Part shown: positions 12,301-27,300 of the stretch, piece after piece
How positions within the stretch are numbered: the stretch's first letter is position 1
How the letters are laid out: every line of letters starts with the position of its first letter
Origin: Serripes groenlandicus
Lineage: Eukaryota > Mollusca > Bivalvia > Cardiida > Cardiidae
NCBI GenBank assembly: GCA_031761405.1
Contig: JASEVX010000094.1
Coordinates: 70,001 to 134,000, forward strand
Reading direction: 5' to 3'
Length of the DNA: 64,000 bases
Notes under the pieces: generated by a model
Database searches by the model: none
What the model saw: only the letters and a program-made list of their open reading frames with translations
Told to the model about the DNA's origin: nothing
Made by a program: the position numbers and the translations under genes

Positions 12301-15300
12301 CTGTAGCCTTACACGTAGATATTGAAGATATATGCTGTCTTCTTCTGTTCACGCAGGAGGTACGTATTGTCTTGTAAATATCTTTCCAACATACAACAAA
12401 TCTGCCGCAGACGACGTTGAAAAATCGAAAACCATTTTTAATGAAAAATTATCATTAAAGAAAGCTGAAAACATTTCGACAAAGTTATGAGCAATTTCTC
12501 CTTTATCCACAATTTTTCCAACCAGTCTTCTTCAGTGATTGCTGATTGATGATTGCTAAATATGAGCAATTTCCCCTTTCTTCGACTGATGCAGATGTCT
12601 CAAACTGTGTGTGTACGGGTAATGGTATTTTTGATAATTTTAACTTTCCAGAGAAGAGCTGTGGCTCGCCACCAACTGTGGAGAATGGGCAGGTATCGTG
12701 TAGCTCTACCGCCTACGACTATCTTCAAGTATGCGGTATATTCTGCGACACTGACTATACAATGAGTGGTCCCCCTTACATAAAGTGCCAAGCAGACGGA
12801 ACATGGTCATCGCTGGAAACCATTACCTGCTTGGGTAAATCATAATATTTTTCTAATATGCAGACGCCTTTTGTTTTTTAAACATTGTGGTAAAACGTGA
12901 AAATGTTTATATTGGGCAATTTCTTCTTTTGAAAATAATACATTTCTCTTACGTATTTTACAAGGTCAGGATCAGGCCAGGTCAAAGGTCAGGATATGGT
13001 CAGGTCATTGGTCAGGATCAGGCCATGTAAAAGGTCAGGATTAAGCCAGGTCAAATGTCAGGATTATATCTGGTCAAAGGTTAGGATCAGACCAGGTCAA
13101 AGGTCAGGATTATGTCATTGTTATCAAGTAATACTTGTCAGATGCTGCTTTCGTACAAAGTGGGCTGGAATACAACATATTTTCTTAGGCAGCACACCTA
13201 GATTTTCTTTAGAATAAAAATATGCTTGTCCTTTTTTGTTTTATTTATAGACTTTGCCATTTACACTTTTCCCACATACAGTACACCGTGACTATGCACA
13301 ATTATCGGAGATAAAATGTTATTGAATCAATTTGATTTGAACATTTTGTGGTAAAAGATGACATATATATGGAGAGTGAAGGCTCTGGTTGGATTGCGCA
13401 TAATGCACGGTCTAACCTGAGTCCTCACTGTACGCAAATTCAATCAGGTCCCACATCAACATATACTGCTTATTTTAATTTACAGATAGTGTCCCACCTA
13501 CGTTGACCTGCAAAACACCACAGATATTTTACGCAGACAGAAACTCGAGCTTCGTAACTGTGGTATGGGTCCTTCCGACAGTTACAGACAACTTGGATGC
13601 CAGTCCTACATTCAATCAAACAAGGGGACAGAAGCGTGGCTCTGTTTTTCAGGTTGGAAACTCGTTTGTGATGTACACAGCCAAGGATAATATTGGCAAT
13701 GAATCACCGGAATGCATTATTGAAATAAGGGTCGAAGGTAAGCTCATTGATATAATAGTTTAGTTTCAAGTTTATTCAAATTCTACCAGAGGGTCCTATA
13801 CCCATGTGGTAAGTATAGCATACATACAGCAACGAAAAATACAAACTAATACAACAAAACATTGGTATATTGGTATATACAAGTGCTCATATGTACAACG
13901 AGTTCCATTGGGGAGAGGGGGAGACATGGACAACTTATTATGCATGGTTCCCTAGAGGAGGAAAGGGGAAATTGACAACGAGTTCCATTGGGGAGAGGGG
14001 GAGACATGAACAACTTATTCTATATGGTTCCCTAGGGGGAGGGGGGAATGGACAACAAGTTACATTGGGGGGAGGGGGAGACATAAACAACTTGTTCTAC
14101 ATGTTTCCCTAAGGGGGAGGGGGAATAGACAACGAGTTCCATTGGGAAGAGGGGGAGACATGGACAACATAATCTACATGGTTCCCTAAGGGGGACGGGG
14201 AATGAAAGACGAGTTCCATTGGGGAGAGGGGGAGACATTGACAACTTACTCTACATGGTTCCCTAGGGGGAGGAATAAATTGACAACGAGATATATTTTG
14301 GAGAGGGGGATACATAAACAACTTATTCTACATGGTACTGTTTGGGGGAGGGGGGAATGGACAACGAGTTCCATTGGGGAGAGGGGGAGATATAGACAAT
14401 TATTCTACATTGTTCCATAGGGGGAGGGGGGAGGGGGGAATGGACAACGATTTCCATTGGGGAGAGGGAGAGACATGGACAACCTATTCTACATGGTTCC
14501 CTAGGGGGGATGGACAACGATTTCCATTGGGGAGAGGGGGAGACATGGACAACCTATTCTACATGGTTCCCTAGGGGGGATGGGGGGATGGACAACGAGT
14601 TCCATTGGGGACAGGGGAGTCATGGACAACTTATTGTACATGGTTCCCAAGGGGAGAAGGGGATGGGATGGACAACGAGTTCCATTTGGGACAGGGGAGT
14701 CATGGACAACTTGTTCTACATAGGGGGAGGGGGAAATGGACAACGAGTTCCATTGGGGAGAGGGGAATAAATGGACAACTTATTATACATGGTTCCCTAG
14801 GGGGGAGGGGGAACGGACAACGAGTTCTATTTGGGAGATGAACAATGCGACAACTTGTTCTACATGGTTCTCTAGGAGGGGTTGGGGGGGGACCGGGGGG
14901 GGACCAGGGGGGGGGGGGGTGTGAAGGTGGAAACGGACAACTTGTTCCCTAGGGGGTGGGGAAAGATGGGAAAGGACAACTTGTTCTACTCTACATGGTT
15001 CCCTAGAGGTGTGTGTGGGGGGGGGGACTTGTTCTAAAGGGTTCCCTAGAGGGGGGAATGGACAACTTGTCTTTAAATGGTGCCCTAGAGGGGGCAGGGG
15101 GGGGGGGGGTGGAATGGACAACTTGTTTTTACATGGTGGCCTAGGAAGGGGAATGAACAACTTGTTTTTACATGGTGGCCTAGGAAGGGGAATGGACAAC
15201 TTGTTCTACATGGTGCCCTAGGAGGGGGAATGGACAACTTGTTTTTACATGGTGGCCTAGGAAGGGGTATGGACAACTTGTCTTTACATGGTGCCCTAGA

Positions 15301-18300
15301 GGGGGCAGGGGGGGGGGGGGGTTGAATGGACAACTTGTTTTTACATGGTGGCCTAGGAAGGGGAATGGACAACTTGTTTTTACATGGTGGCCTAGGAAGG
15401 GGAATGGACAACTTGTTCTACATGGTGCCCTAGGAGGGGGAATGGACAACTTGTTCTACATGGTGCCCTAGGAGGGGGAATGGACAACTTGTTTTTACAT
15501 GGTGGCCTAGGAAGGGGAATGGACAACTTGTTTTTACATGGTGGCCTAGGAAGGGGAATGGACAACTTGTTCTACATGGTGCCCTAGGAGAAGGAATGGA
15601 CAATTTGTTTTTACATGGTGCCCTAGAGGGGTCGGGGGAGGGGGGGGGGGGTGGACAACTTGTTCTACATGGTGCCGTAGGAGGGGTAATGGACAACTTG
15701 TTCTACATGGTGCCCTAGGAGGGGAAATGGACAACTTGTTTTTACATGGTGCCCTAGATGGGGCGGGAGGGGGGTGGACAACTTGTTCTACATGGTTCCC
15801 TAGGAGGGGGAATGGACGACTTGTTTTTACATGGTTCCTAGGGAGATGGAATGGACAATCTGGACCACATAGTTCATAATTGGTTTGGGTATAGACAACC
15901 CGATCCACTGGACCACAGCATGCCGTGTAGGGGGAGGGTGGGGTGGGGGGGGGGGGGGCGGGGGAAGAAATGTAAAACATTGTTCGCAAAATACCCTAGG
16001 GTTGGGGAGGGTTGAGGAGGAATTTCACAACCTGGTCTACAGGGTTCCCAAGGGGTGGGGGGAAGGGGTGGGCAGGGGAAGAAATGGACAAGCTGGTTCA
16101 AGAGCTCACTAGGAAGGGGGATGGGGGGGGAGAATGGACAACGGGGGGGGTGGGGTTGGGGGGGGGCAGACATTAACAACCTGGTATACAGGGTTCCCAA
16201 AGGATGGAGGATTAAAATAGAAAACCTGGTCCGCATAATTCCCTAGGTGTGTGGGTGGGTGTGTGTGTACAGAACGTCAACTGAGGACATTTCTTAGAAA
16301 TAACAGGACGTCCTCATTTGACAAAAATATAAATTACTCTTAAAATGCTCGTTTTGGGCTAAAACGTAAACAAAAATATATATAAAAAAATGGTCGGGTG
16401 TGTTGATTATGAAAATCGCCATATTTTTAGTTTCGCACTCGGCGTTGCCTCATTTGGCGGTAAACACCAGACAGCATCGTAAGCAATCTTGATTTTCAAA
16501 TAGGCTACGTTATAAGTTGCATCTATTTGTACAAATTATGTGTGATTATGTTGCAATAAATCCGATAAATGTACAATCATGATTATGTAAGAAATGGATT
16601 TTTAATAATTCGTGATAAATAAAATATGTCATGTATTTTCGCGACCATACTTGTACAACTTTTCTAAGAAAATTTAAGGACTGCGATTTCTGTACAGTAA
16701 TGATTATTCAACATGGAAAATATCTCCACTTAGTAAAAGAAGTATACCTTTTGCTTTTAAGATTCACATGTAAATAATGTATAGTATGAGTAACAGAACA
16801 GTAATGTATGACTGACCAGTTGGATAAAATAATTGTTTGTTAGAAAGTCATTGATTATTTTATGAAACTATATGGTTCGCCAAATTCAGTATTTTGAGCA
16901 GGTAAACAAAAAAGAAAAGAAAACACATGGGGTTTTCTCTAGAAATTATCAGTAATATGTCCTTGGACTCAGGGTATAAGTCATGATAAGAGTCACTCTT
17001 TATCATGACTAATAGATAGTCAAATAGACATTCTAAAATTCTGTCCATGCTTTTTAATTTAATGATGTTTAGCCAAACAGGCGCGTAGGAAGGTATTAAA
17101 CATTGGGGCTGCGAAAGGGGTGTTTACCGGAGGAGTTTCCACTTCCTTCGATTTTTTTTTTTGAAAATCGCCTCTTACAGTCTACAGACTCAATTTCCAG
17201 CACTTTGTTTGTGTTAATTATCAGAAAATTTGTTTGATGTTACTAAGTTATTGAACTTAATTCTAGTAAACAAGGTTTAAAGGGATATATATATTGAGGG
17301 TTCTCAATTTCATTTAGTGTATTTATTAAGTACAGAAAAAGACCAATATAAACAATGATTTAGCATCATAATAAGCACCCGAAAACAAATTGGCTGTTTC
17401 CTACCCGAAAATAAATTGGTTGTTTAATACCCGAAAATATATCGGCTGTTTCGTACCCGAAAGAGTATTGGGCGTTTTGTAACCTATATCTTATTGAGCT
17501 CCTAATATTGCTCAATATAATTTGCAACAGTGCAATATCTTTGAAAGTCTAATAGGTGCTATCTTGAACAAGTTTTTTTGTTTAGACAAAGAACACCTTT
17601 GATTATCAGTCGAAAACGTAACATTTTAAGATATGGGACGCACTCATTCCTCAAATCTGCTTAAAATATTTTAATCCTTTCATTTCGTAACCTATATATT
17701 ATTGAGCTCCTAATACGTGTTAAAGCGTTATAGTAGGTTACACGTTCGAACACATCATAAGAGATAAAAAAGCGAGAATTCAGTACAATCTTACTATTTT
17801 TCGCATATCAAATCTCAACCCCATAGGACTTTTTTTTCGGCCATTTTGCTTCTGATTTTACTGGACTTTTTTTCATTACCGATTTTTCCTTCTTAAGGGT
17901 TTTTATTTGCTTTGTGATTTCTATTGTTTCAAAAGTGCTGTCCATTACTAGGTTGTGAGTTTTGGGATGTAGATTGACGTTGATCTAAATAAAGGCTTTC
18001 TAGTACATGTATTTATGCTTTTCAGAATGTCCTTCAATAATATTATGATTTGGTTTGTATACCTGTTTGATATGCTTGGCAAAAGCGTTAGCCATAGATC
18101 ATTTTCACTGATCGCACATTAATGTAAAACTTCGAAATGCATTTTCCATTGGTTACACAATTCAACTAAAACTTTCCTACTCAACCTTTAACATGATAAA
18201 ACGACAGGATAAATACAGATTTATCCATAAATGTACGTTTTAACTTATTCAGCGGGGTCTTTCCAAAGAACTGATGGACTAGTCCATGTTCAAGATCGGG

Positions 18301-21300
18301 CGACTCAATTGTTCATGTTTTAAGAGATTTGGAATATTTTGATAACTCAATGCTGTTTTCATGTGAGACAAAACTTCCTTATTGCCATTTGCGCTGAAAG
18401 AGTTAAATCATCTAAAACCTTTTGAATTTATAAACATTTTATAAATCAAAATGACAAAATGTATGCATCTTTAGAAAATTTGATTTATTCATAGCATGGT
18501 GAATTCATCACTAAAGAATAATTTAAAACCATCTTTTATCATTTAAATCACCCAATATCTAGATTATTTTGCAAACTCATTTCACTGAAAAGAAACTCTT
18601 TACCCTAAAACACAAGTTAAATATGTATACACATATCTAAGAAATGAATGGTCAATAGAAAATTAAGTCCCCAAGAAAAAAGATGGATGGATTTACTGAT
18701 ATGTCGAGTTTAAAACCGTTTGATAACATCTTGCATAACTGCATAACTGCAGTTAGCATTCTCTACTTGAACACAATTAGAAAAAGAGACATGATAAGAT
18801 GAGATAAGAAAATTGTATATATTATGGTTCCCTTTGTGAACCTTTATACACGAATGAAAAGAGTTATTTATGATTATGCAATGATACTCTGAATAACCAT
18901 TTCCCACCTGAAGACACAATTTGGTGTACACGTAACCGCATCAGACGACATTTGAAAGGTAAAATTGCTCATAATGAGCACTTTCACCATTTGCTACAAT
19001 ATTTTCAAATCTTATTTCCTATTTAATGATTATGCTATAATTTAAAATATTTTTTAATGTTTTTGCCAAGACGATTTTGAAGTCGTCTGCTGCAGAATAA
19101 ATGTAAGTGAGAAACAGACCAAAAGAACTTTGAAAGTGAGGTGAAATTAGATATCGTATATAATTATGAAATTTGAAATCTTTTAGCGACCATAACGGGC
19201 CGTGCTGTACGAACATCAGTGTACATAATGACTAAATATGCACTGCCACGCTATGTCATATTAATGTGCACCATATGCCCGAGACCTCTCTCTGCCTCTC
19301 CGCATCGGTGCAGGATCGATCCCCGCCGGGTCATACAGAAAACCAATCGACTAGATTTCAATTATTTCCACATATGACAAATCAGCAGCAGACGATTTCG
19401 AAAACTTTTATTCAAAACTATGGAAACTCTCTTTAAATGAAAGTTTTTATGAACATTTTTTTCTTTTGCCACCATTATCAAACTTTGTCTGCTGCAGAGG
19501 TGTCAAAAAATAAAAACCTGGTCTACAGGGTTCCCTACGGGAGACAGGACACAAGTGGGAAAAAAGAGGGAGATAATTACGTTATAGCAAAGGGTTAACC
19601 AAATGAGACACATATTGATGCATTCTGTAGCAACTGACTTGTGAACTGACTTTTGCTACAACATTTTCAAGTCTGTTTAAGTATTACGATATCATATATA
19701 TATATATATTTTATATCAATTTACCTGATGTTTTCTTTTTCAAAATTAACTGATGCAGATTTGTTGTATGTATTAGGACAAATACTTTTAACCCTTTGCC
19801 ACATACAGACGCTTTCTGACGCCTCTGCAGCAGACGACATATGAAAATAGTGTGGCAAAAGGAAAAATAAAAACGTTATTCAATGATTTTGCTTTCATTT
19901 ATAGAGATTTTCCCCATTTTAGCTGTAATGATTTCAAAGTCATCTGCTGCGGATTTGTGGTATGTGGGAAAGGGTTAATAAGTATTTCACATTTCATATT
20001 TCAGAAACAGCATGTCAGCACCCGACGGTCACGATAAATGATACCAACATGGAGTATGTCTGTGTCGGCGCCACCTATACCTACGGTACCGAATGCGCCC
20101 TGTCCTGTAGCTACAATCTACCACTGGTAGGGAGTGACCTAATTGTATGCGAGCGAGATTACAGCTCTAGTGATCTCTCTGTCGGGGCGTGGAGCTGGGG
20201 ATCGGGCGAAAGGCCATATTGCTATAGTAAGTGCTTTCAGTAAAGATGATATTAAGAAAGAATAGTCTTCTGTTTTCTCTACAATTACTGTCTTATTCAA
20301 ATGACATTATTACAATCAATGTTGTGGGTACTCTAAAAGAACATTCTTGATGAAACGGAACGTTTGGAGTACTCACAACATAAATATGAGCCGTTCCTTG
20401 AGAAAACCATCATTGTGGACTCTGCGTAAAGTATCGACCCGGACAGACACTCCTGTGAAAATTTCTGTTTCAGGAATCATTTCTCTATACCTCTACCCAT
20501 CTGAATTTCTATAACCAGTGCTGTATGCTGTAATTTTATAAAAGCAACCAGCTGCCTTCGAACAAAGACGTAACCCACAGTTTCAAAAGAAAAACAGTTA
20601 TTGGCGATGAATCCTTTGAGTCAGTCACGTGACATGCTGTTGACTGCGACAGAGGCGTCAGAAAGTGTCTTTATGTGGGATAGGGTTACAAATAAACACA
20701 CTTTGATGGTTGATATCTATGTGTGGCTTGGTTCAATAATATATCATCTCTCCTTTAACCATTTCCATGCTAGGTTATTTCTGTCTGCTTAAATTTTTTA
20801 AACATATTATCTTTCTTCCAAGTGCTTGCTGCAATATACTCTGAGTGTGAAACAGTTTGGATCTCGGTTGAGGCCCCTAGTGTTGTGGGTCCCAATCCAG
20901 ATTCACTATGTTTTAATAAGGCCAAATATGCTGCTATCCTGCAAATAGTTTACCCTTAACCACATACAGAAGCTTTTTGACGCCTCTGCAACAGATGACT
21001 GTTGCCTCAATGTTTGTATACCTTTTCATTTATGATACCTTCATTCCTCATTGAGATTTTCAATAATCTTTTTTATTTGTTTTGAAAGTCCTCTGAGGCT
21101 GATTTGTGTAAGAGGGAAAGGATTAACCCACATACAACAATTTGCAGCAGACGACTTTGAAAACATTTTGAAAAAGAGAGGAATTATCTCTATGATTAAA
21201 AGTTAAATTATTGAATAGGGTTGAAAACATCGTGGCAAAATGAGACATTGCTCATTATGAGCAATTATTCTTTTGTTACAATATTTTCAAAAGTCGTCTG

Positions 21301-24300
21301 CTGCAGAGAAGCAAGAAAGCGTCTATATTGGGGTAAGCGTTAATAGCTCTCCTTTTTGTTACAGAAACAAGCTGCCCTGCCCTTGATGCCCCCGTGAACG
21401 GTGCCCTTGACATAAGTTACACTGGTAACAATAAGCTCTATACGATGTTCTGTAATGAAAAATACGACATTCCTTCTACCAGCACAGGCTTTAACGGCAT
21501 GTTCTTTTGCCAAAATGATGGGAATTACGTACCAGCCTACGATGTCCCAGATTGCATAGGTATGTTATTCTATGTTCTGTTAACAGGTTGTTTAAATTAC
21601 GTCTGACTGCTACATGTACAGAGCTCTAGATAAGGAGCGTTTTTCATGTTCTAAAATCCTTATTTGACCTACAGAACCTATGTTGGGGGTACTCAAAAGA
21701 ATCGTCTCAGTGAGACGAATCTTTTGAGTACCTTGCACAACATAGGTTGTAATGAGTGCTAAGAGAGATACCATATAAGAAATACCTGTTTACGTCTCCT
21801 TATCTAGTCCTGACTGTACATGTAAATTGATGTCCCAGACTACATAAGAATGCTTATCTATGTTCTATTTACATGAGGTTTAATTATTTCTGTCTGCTAA
21901 ATTAGTGTCCTAGATTGCATAAGACTATACAAGACTATGTTAATTAACAGTTTGTTTAAATTGTTTCTGACTTCTAAATTGATGTATGTTATTCTATGTT
22001 CTGTTAACAGGTTGCTTAAATTATTTATTTCTGTCTAATTGGTGTCCTCGATAGCATAAATATACTATTCTATGTTCTGTTAACAGTTTGTTTACATTAT
22101 ATCTCACTGCTACATGTAAATTGATGTCCTAGTCTATGTTAATTTACAAGGTTGTTTAAATTGTTTCTGACTTTAAATTGATGTCCCAGATTGTATAAGT
22201 ATGTTATTCTATGTTCTTTTAACACGTTGTTTAAATTATTTCTGTCTTCTAAATTAGTGTCCCAGATTGCATAGGTTGCTAGTCTATGTTCTGTTAACAG
22301 GTGGTTTAAATTATTTATGACTGCTAAATTGATGTCCCAGATTGCATGCGTATGATAGTCTTCTACTGTTAACAGGTTGTTCAAATTATTTATGACTGCT
22401 AATTAGATATCCCAAAATTGCATTAGTATGATATTGTTTGTTCTGTTAACAGATTGTTTTGTTTAAAAGTGATATCGTCTTCTGAATTTTTTGTCTACGA
22501 CACTTTTCAATAATGCACTTTTACCCCCAAATGTTTGACATTTTGGAACAGTTATGTACCAGCTTGTGATGGACCAGACTGCATAAATATGTTACTTCAT
22601 GTTCTGTAAACAAACGTTTTGTAAGTATGTTCCTTTATGTTCTGTAAACAGATGTTTTGTAAGTATGTTCCTTCATGTTCTGTAAACAATTTTTTTGTAA
22701 GTACGTTACTTTATGTTCTGTAAACAGTGGTTTTGTAAGTATGTTAATTTATGTTCTGTAAACAAATGTTTTGTAAGTATGTTACTTTATGTTCTGTAAA
22801 CAGATATTTTGTAAGTATGTTACTTTATGTTCTGTAAACAGATGTTTTGTAAGTATGTTACTTTATGTTCTGTAAACAGATGTTTTGTAAGTATGTTACT
22901 TTATGTTCTGTAAACAGATGTTTTGTAAGTATGTTACTCTATGTTCTGTAAACAGATGTTTTGTAAGTATGTTACTTTATGTTCTGTAAACAGATGTTTT
23001 GCTGTCTCAGATTTAACCCTTAACTTATTTTGAGACATCTGTAGAAGACGACTTTTGCACAAATTCTGACAAAAGAAGAATTTGCTCATATTGAGCAATA
23101 TTTCTACTATTTCCACAATGCTTTCAACTCTTTACAACAAGTATATGAGCCGTCCCGCGAGAAAACCAACAGTGTGGACTCTGCGTAAAGTGTCGACCCG
23201 GATCAGACTAAGCATGCCGCACAGGCCTACCCGGATATACACTTTTCGCCTCCTGTGGATTTTCTGTTTCAGGAATCACTACTCTATACATTACATCTAT
23301 CCCTCTAAGACGGAATGTGTTGGCCGGATCAATCTGCGCGGACAGCGCAGGCTGATCTGGTCGATACATTACGCAGATGTCTGAAAACACATATGTGCCG
23401 TCCCGCGAGAAAACCAACATTGTGGACTATGTGTAAAGTATTGACCCGGATCAGCCTAACCATGCTGCGTAGGCTAACCTGGACAGACAATTCTCGCCTC
23501 CTGTGGATTTTCTGTTCCAGGAATGATTACTCTATACCTATATCCCCCTGAGACAGAATGTGTCGGCCCGGATAAGCCTGATCTGGGTCGATACATTTCG
23601 CAGAGGCCATTATCTTAGATTTTTGACGGAACGGCTCAATTATGTTAATGTATAGAGATTTTCCTTATGTTTGCCTACATATATTCAGAGTCGTCTGCTA
23701 CAGATTTGTTGTGTGTGGGAAAAGATAAAAAACATTTACGTTGTGTGATATTTGTTTTTTAAGTTTTTAAATGTTAACATCCTTTGAATAGTTCTACTGG
23801 TGAAGAATTTAAAACTTATTTGAAAAGGAGAAATTGCAAGTATCGAATGGAGTGTCGAAATTGTTACCCTGTTTACATGTGCTGCAATGGGGTTTAATAT
23901 TGCTATGAGTCAAGGATAACTGAGAATCTGTTCATTAACACTGTCCCACTTACAGACACAATTTCCTCTCATTTTGATCACGTTTGAAAACATTATGGTA
24001 AAAGGAGAAATTGATCATTATGACCAAGTTCTCCTTTTGCCACAATGCTTCCAACTCTATCCAATGGTTATTTTTTCTATTATAGATACTTCCTAATTTT
24101 CACTAGATGTTTTCAAAGTCGTCTGCTGCAAATTTGAGATTTGTTGCTTGTGGTTTAGGGTTTACAGAAGAACATTTAGAGTTCGAGCATATCTCTCTCT
24201 CCTTCATTTACACTACACTGTACTACATGTATGTAATACAAAGTGGAGGCTTTATGCACAACTGTGTCAACCTATTTCCCACATAATGATGATAAAACTG

Positions 24301-27300
24301 CAGCAGGCAACTCTGAAAAAATCTTCCGGTAGCAAAGAAAGTGGAAGGAAATCTCTGTAAATGAAAGTATAGTCTTTGTTATGAGTTGAAAACAATGTGG
24401 CAAAAAGAGACATTGCTAATTATTAGTAAGTCTCTCCTTTTGTCACTATGTTTTCAAAAGTCGTCTGCTGCAGAGTTGTCAGGATGTATCTATTTATGTG
24501 GGAAAGGGTTAACTAAGTCATGGTTGGAATATGTAAACAATTGGAGAGATTATATGTAAGCTGTATTTTCCCAGTCGGAGGAGTACTCTTCACCTGTGAC
24601 AACAATTTCTCCTTTTGCCACATCGTTTTTTTTAACTATATTCAATAATTATACTTTCTTTTAACCCTTTCCAACATACAGACGCTTTCTGATGTCTCTG
24701 CAGCAGACGACTTTTTGAAAACATCGTGACTAAATGAGAAATTGCTCAATACAAGCAATTTCTCCTTTTGCCATGATGTTTTCAACCCTTTTCAAAAATT
24801 AAACATTTCATTTATAGAGGTTTCCTATATTTTTGACTGTGTGATTTCAAAGGTGTCTTCTGCAGTTTTGCTGTATGGCAAAGGGTTAACAAGATGTATT
24901 TACAACTGTTTTGCATGACGCTATTAGGAAATACACTTCGTTTTCAGTCCCAAAACATCCAAGGGCCATTCGACTTCCATCGAAAATAAATTACTACTCT
25001 GGTGATTGTAGCGATCCAGACACGCAGAAGGCGATAAAAGTTCTAGTACAGGACATTTTCGACACAACGGAGGATACCACTTTCAGGGCACTTTGTCCCA
25101 TAACTAATAACTGTACAGTATCCGATCTAGATTTAATCTGCGGAGTCACCACAAGACGTAGAAAAAGAAGTGTTTCAAAAAGATCTGTTGGTACGTTTAT
25201 CTATTTCCTGGACTTAACCCTTCCACATATATATAAACATAATCGGAAGAAGACAAATTTGACAGAAAAAAAACATCCGGGGGAAAGATATAGGAATTCT
25301 CTCGAAACTCGAAACAAAAGTACAATGTATATATAGAGGATATTACATGAGTGGTCATTCAATACGACATTTTATTAAACGAGTTTAATAAAAAAAATTG
25401 TATTGAATGACCACGAATGTTATATTCTATTTATATCATAAATTCCAATTCGACGATTATTAGCGCAAAAAATATATAACGTCGCTATATAGCGCGGTAA
25501 TTTTCAATGCTTTTCATTATGACGTAACGTAGCATTGTTATTACACTAGTTGAATACGCAATTTATACAATGGCTTTTTTACACTCCCGGCGACGTCATT
25601 TATGTTATAAATATAGGATCCATCATGAGTTTTCTTTGGAGATCAAGATTTCTTAAATGAGTCTAGAAAAAGACGGTTATTAACCGAGCCTCTTGGCGAG
25701 GTTAATAACTCTCTTTTTCGAGACGAATTTAAGAAATCTTCTCCAAAGAAAAACGAGTGATGGATTCTTTTTATCACCTAAACAGTGTGTTTTAATAAAA
25801 AGTATTGACAACATCAAAACAAAGACCGAATAACATATTCTTCATAAGAACTTGTGATTCACCGCATAAAAAAGTAGTCCTCATCATTTTTCAATAAGAA
25901 GAAAAAAAACAACAATGTTTTAAACAATTAAGACTCGTTATTTATTCAAAATAACGTATTATTGCATTTTTCAATGTATAAAATTTAACAACTTAACAAT
26001 AAACATAATAAAGATAAAGGTCAAAATGACGTCATCAGTAGTCGCGTGTATGACGTGATTTTGTTATCACACGTGTATGATAACGTTGTTCCGTGATTTG
26101 TTCTCAACTTGAAAATAAGGGTACTTATGTGATAAAATTAATTATTGGATAGAGTTGAAAGCAATAGGAGCAATATTCCAAAATACGTCTGTTGTAAATA
26201 CATCAAAATGTATCTGGTTGTAGGGAAGGGTTCCAATCTTGAAGAAAGCTAAATTAAGACAGTTTAATCCTAGACTGGTATCAGTTTCTTAACCCTTTCC
26301 CTCACGCAAACATATTTTCATATATCTACGGCAGACAACTTTTGATAACATTGTGGCAAAACGAGCAGTTTCTCCTTTTAACTCAATGTTTTCAACTGTA
26401 TGCAATCATTATATTTCCTTTATAGAAATGTTTACATATTTTAGCATTTATGTTTTCAAAGTAGTCTTCTGCAAATAGTGTTGTCTACAGGAAAGGGTTG
26501 AATAACGGTATGACTTAGAACAGATGAATGATGGTTGACTGAATGATTGGAGATTAACACATTTGTTTAAGGTCTTCAGTTATATCATGGCAACCAGTTC
26601 TCTTAATGATGTGATGGTTTTTATCTCCCACCAGTAGTCCATACAACATTGTTGCCAAGCAGCTGGCTACCTTCTCACATGGAATTTTAATAGCCCATTG
26701 GAGGAAAAAGATTGATAGTTGTCACAATCAATTTTTGTCGATCAACCAAGCCCTGCTAGCGGGCTGTCAATCCAGGTATTGTGAGTTCAAATCCCAGCTC
26801 GGCCAACATTTTTTCCGACGTTCGACAAAAGTCACAGTGGCATGCGTCATTCGTCTTTTACAAATGGACTCTTTAACAGTCTATGTGAAAAAACAGCCAG
26901 TTGCTTTGAAAGTATTTGTGTGGTGTATTGGTGGGAGGAACCCAGGAAAGACATGAGTAGGTGACTGAAAAGATATTGAAATGGCGTTAAACCCTACTCA
27001 ATTAAGTCGATCCTCTGAAAGAATGAATAGCGTACTCGAGGTCGAAATGACACCTGAACGAATTCACTTATTATATCTGGTTTCATTAACCCTTTACCAC
27101 ATACAACAAATATATACGCTAAATTATGGAAATATCTGTTAATGTAAGTTTAATTATTGAAAATTAATTATTGAAAAGAGTTAAAAAAACATTGCGGCAA
27201 AAGGAGTACTGGCTCCCTATGAGACATTTTCCCTTTTGCCACAATGTTTTCATAAATCGTCTGCTCCAGATGCATCAAAATGGGTTTATATGTAGAGAAA

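Noticed and set aside
14032..16236. Pro-rich minus-strand and Gly-rich plus-strand frames
   Set aside because: Translations of the G-rich minisatellite in every frame; no single frame is maintained.
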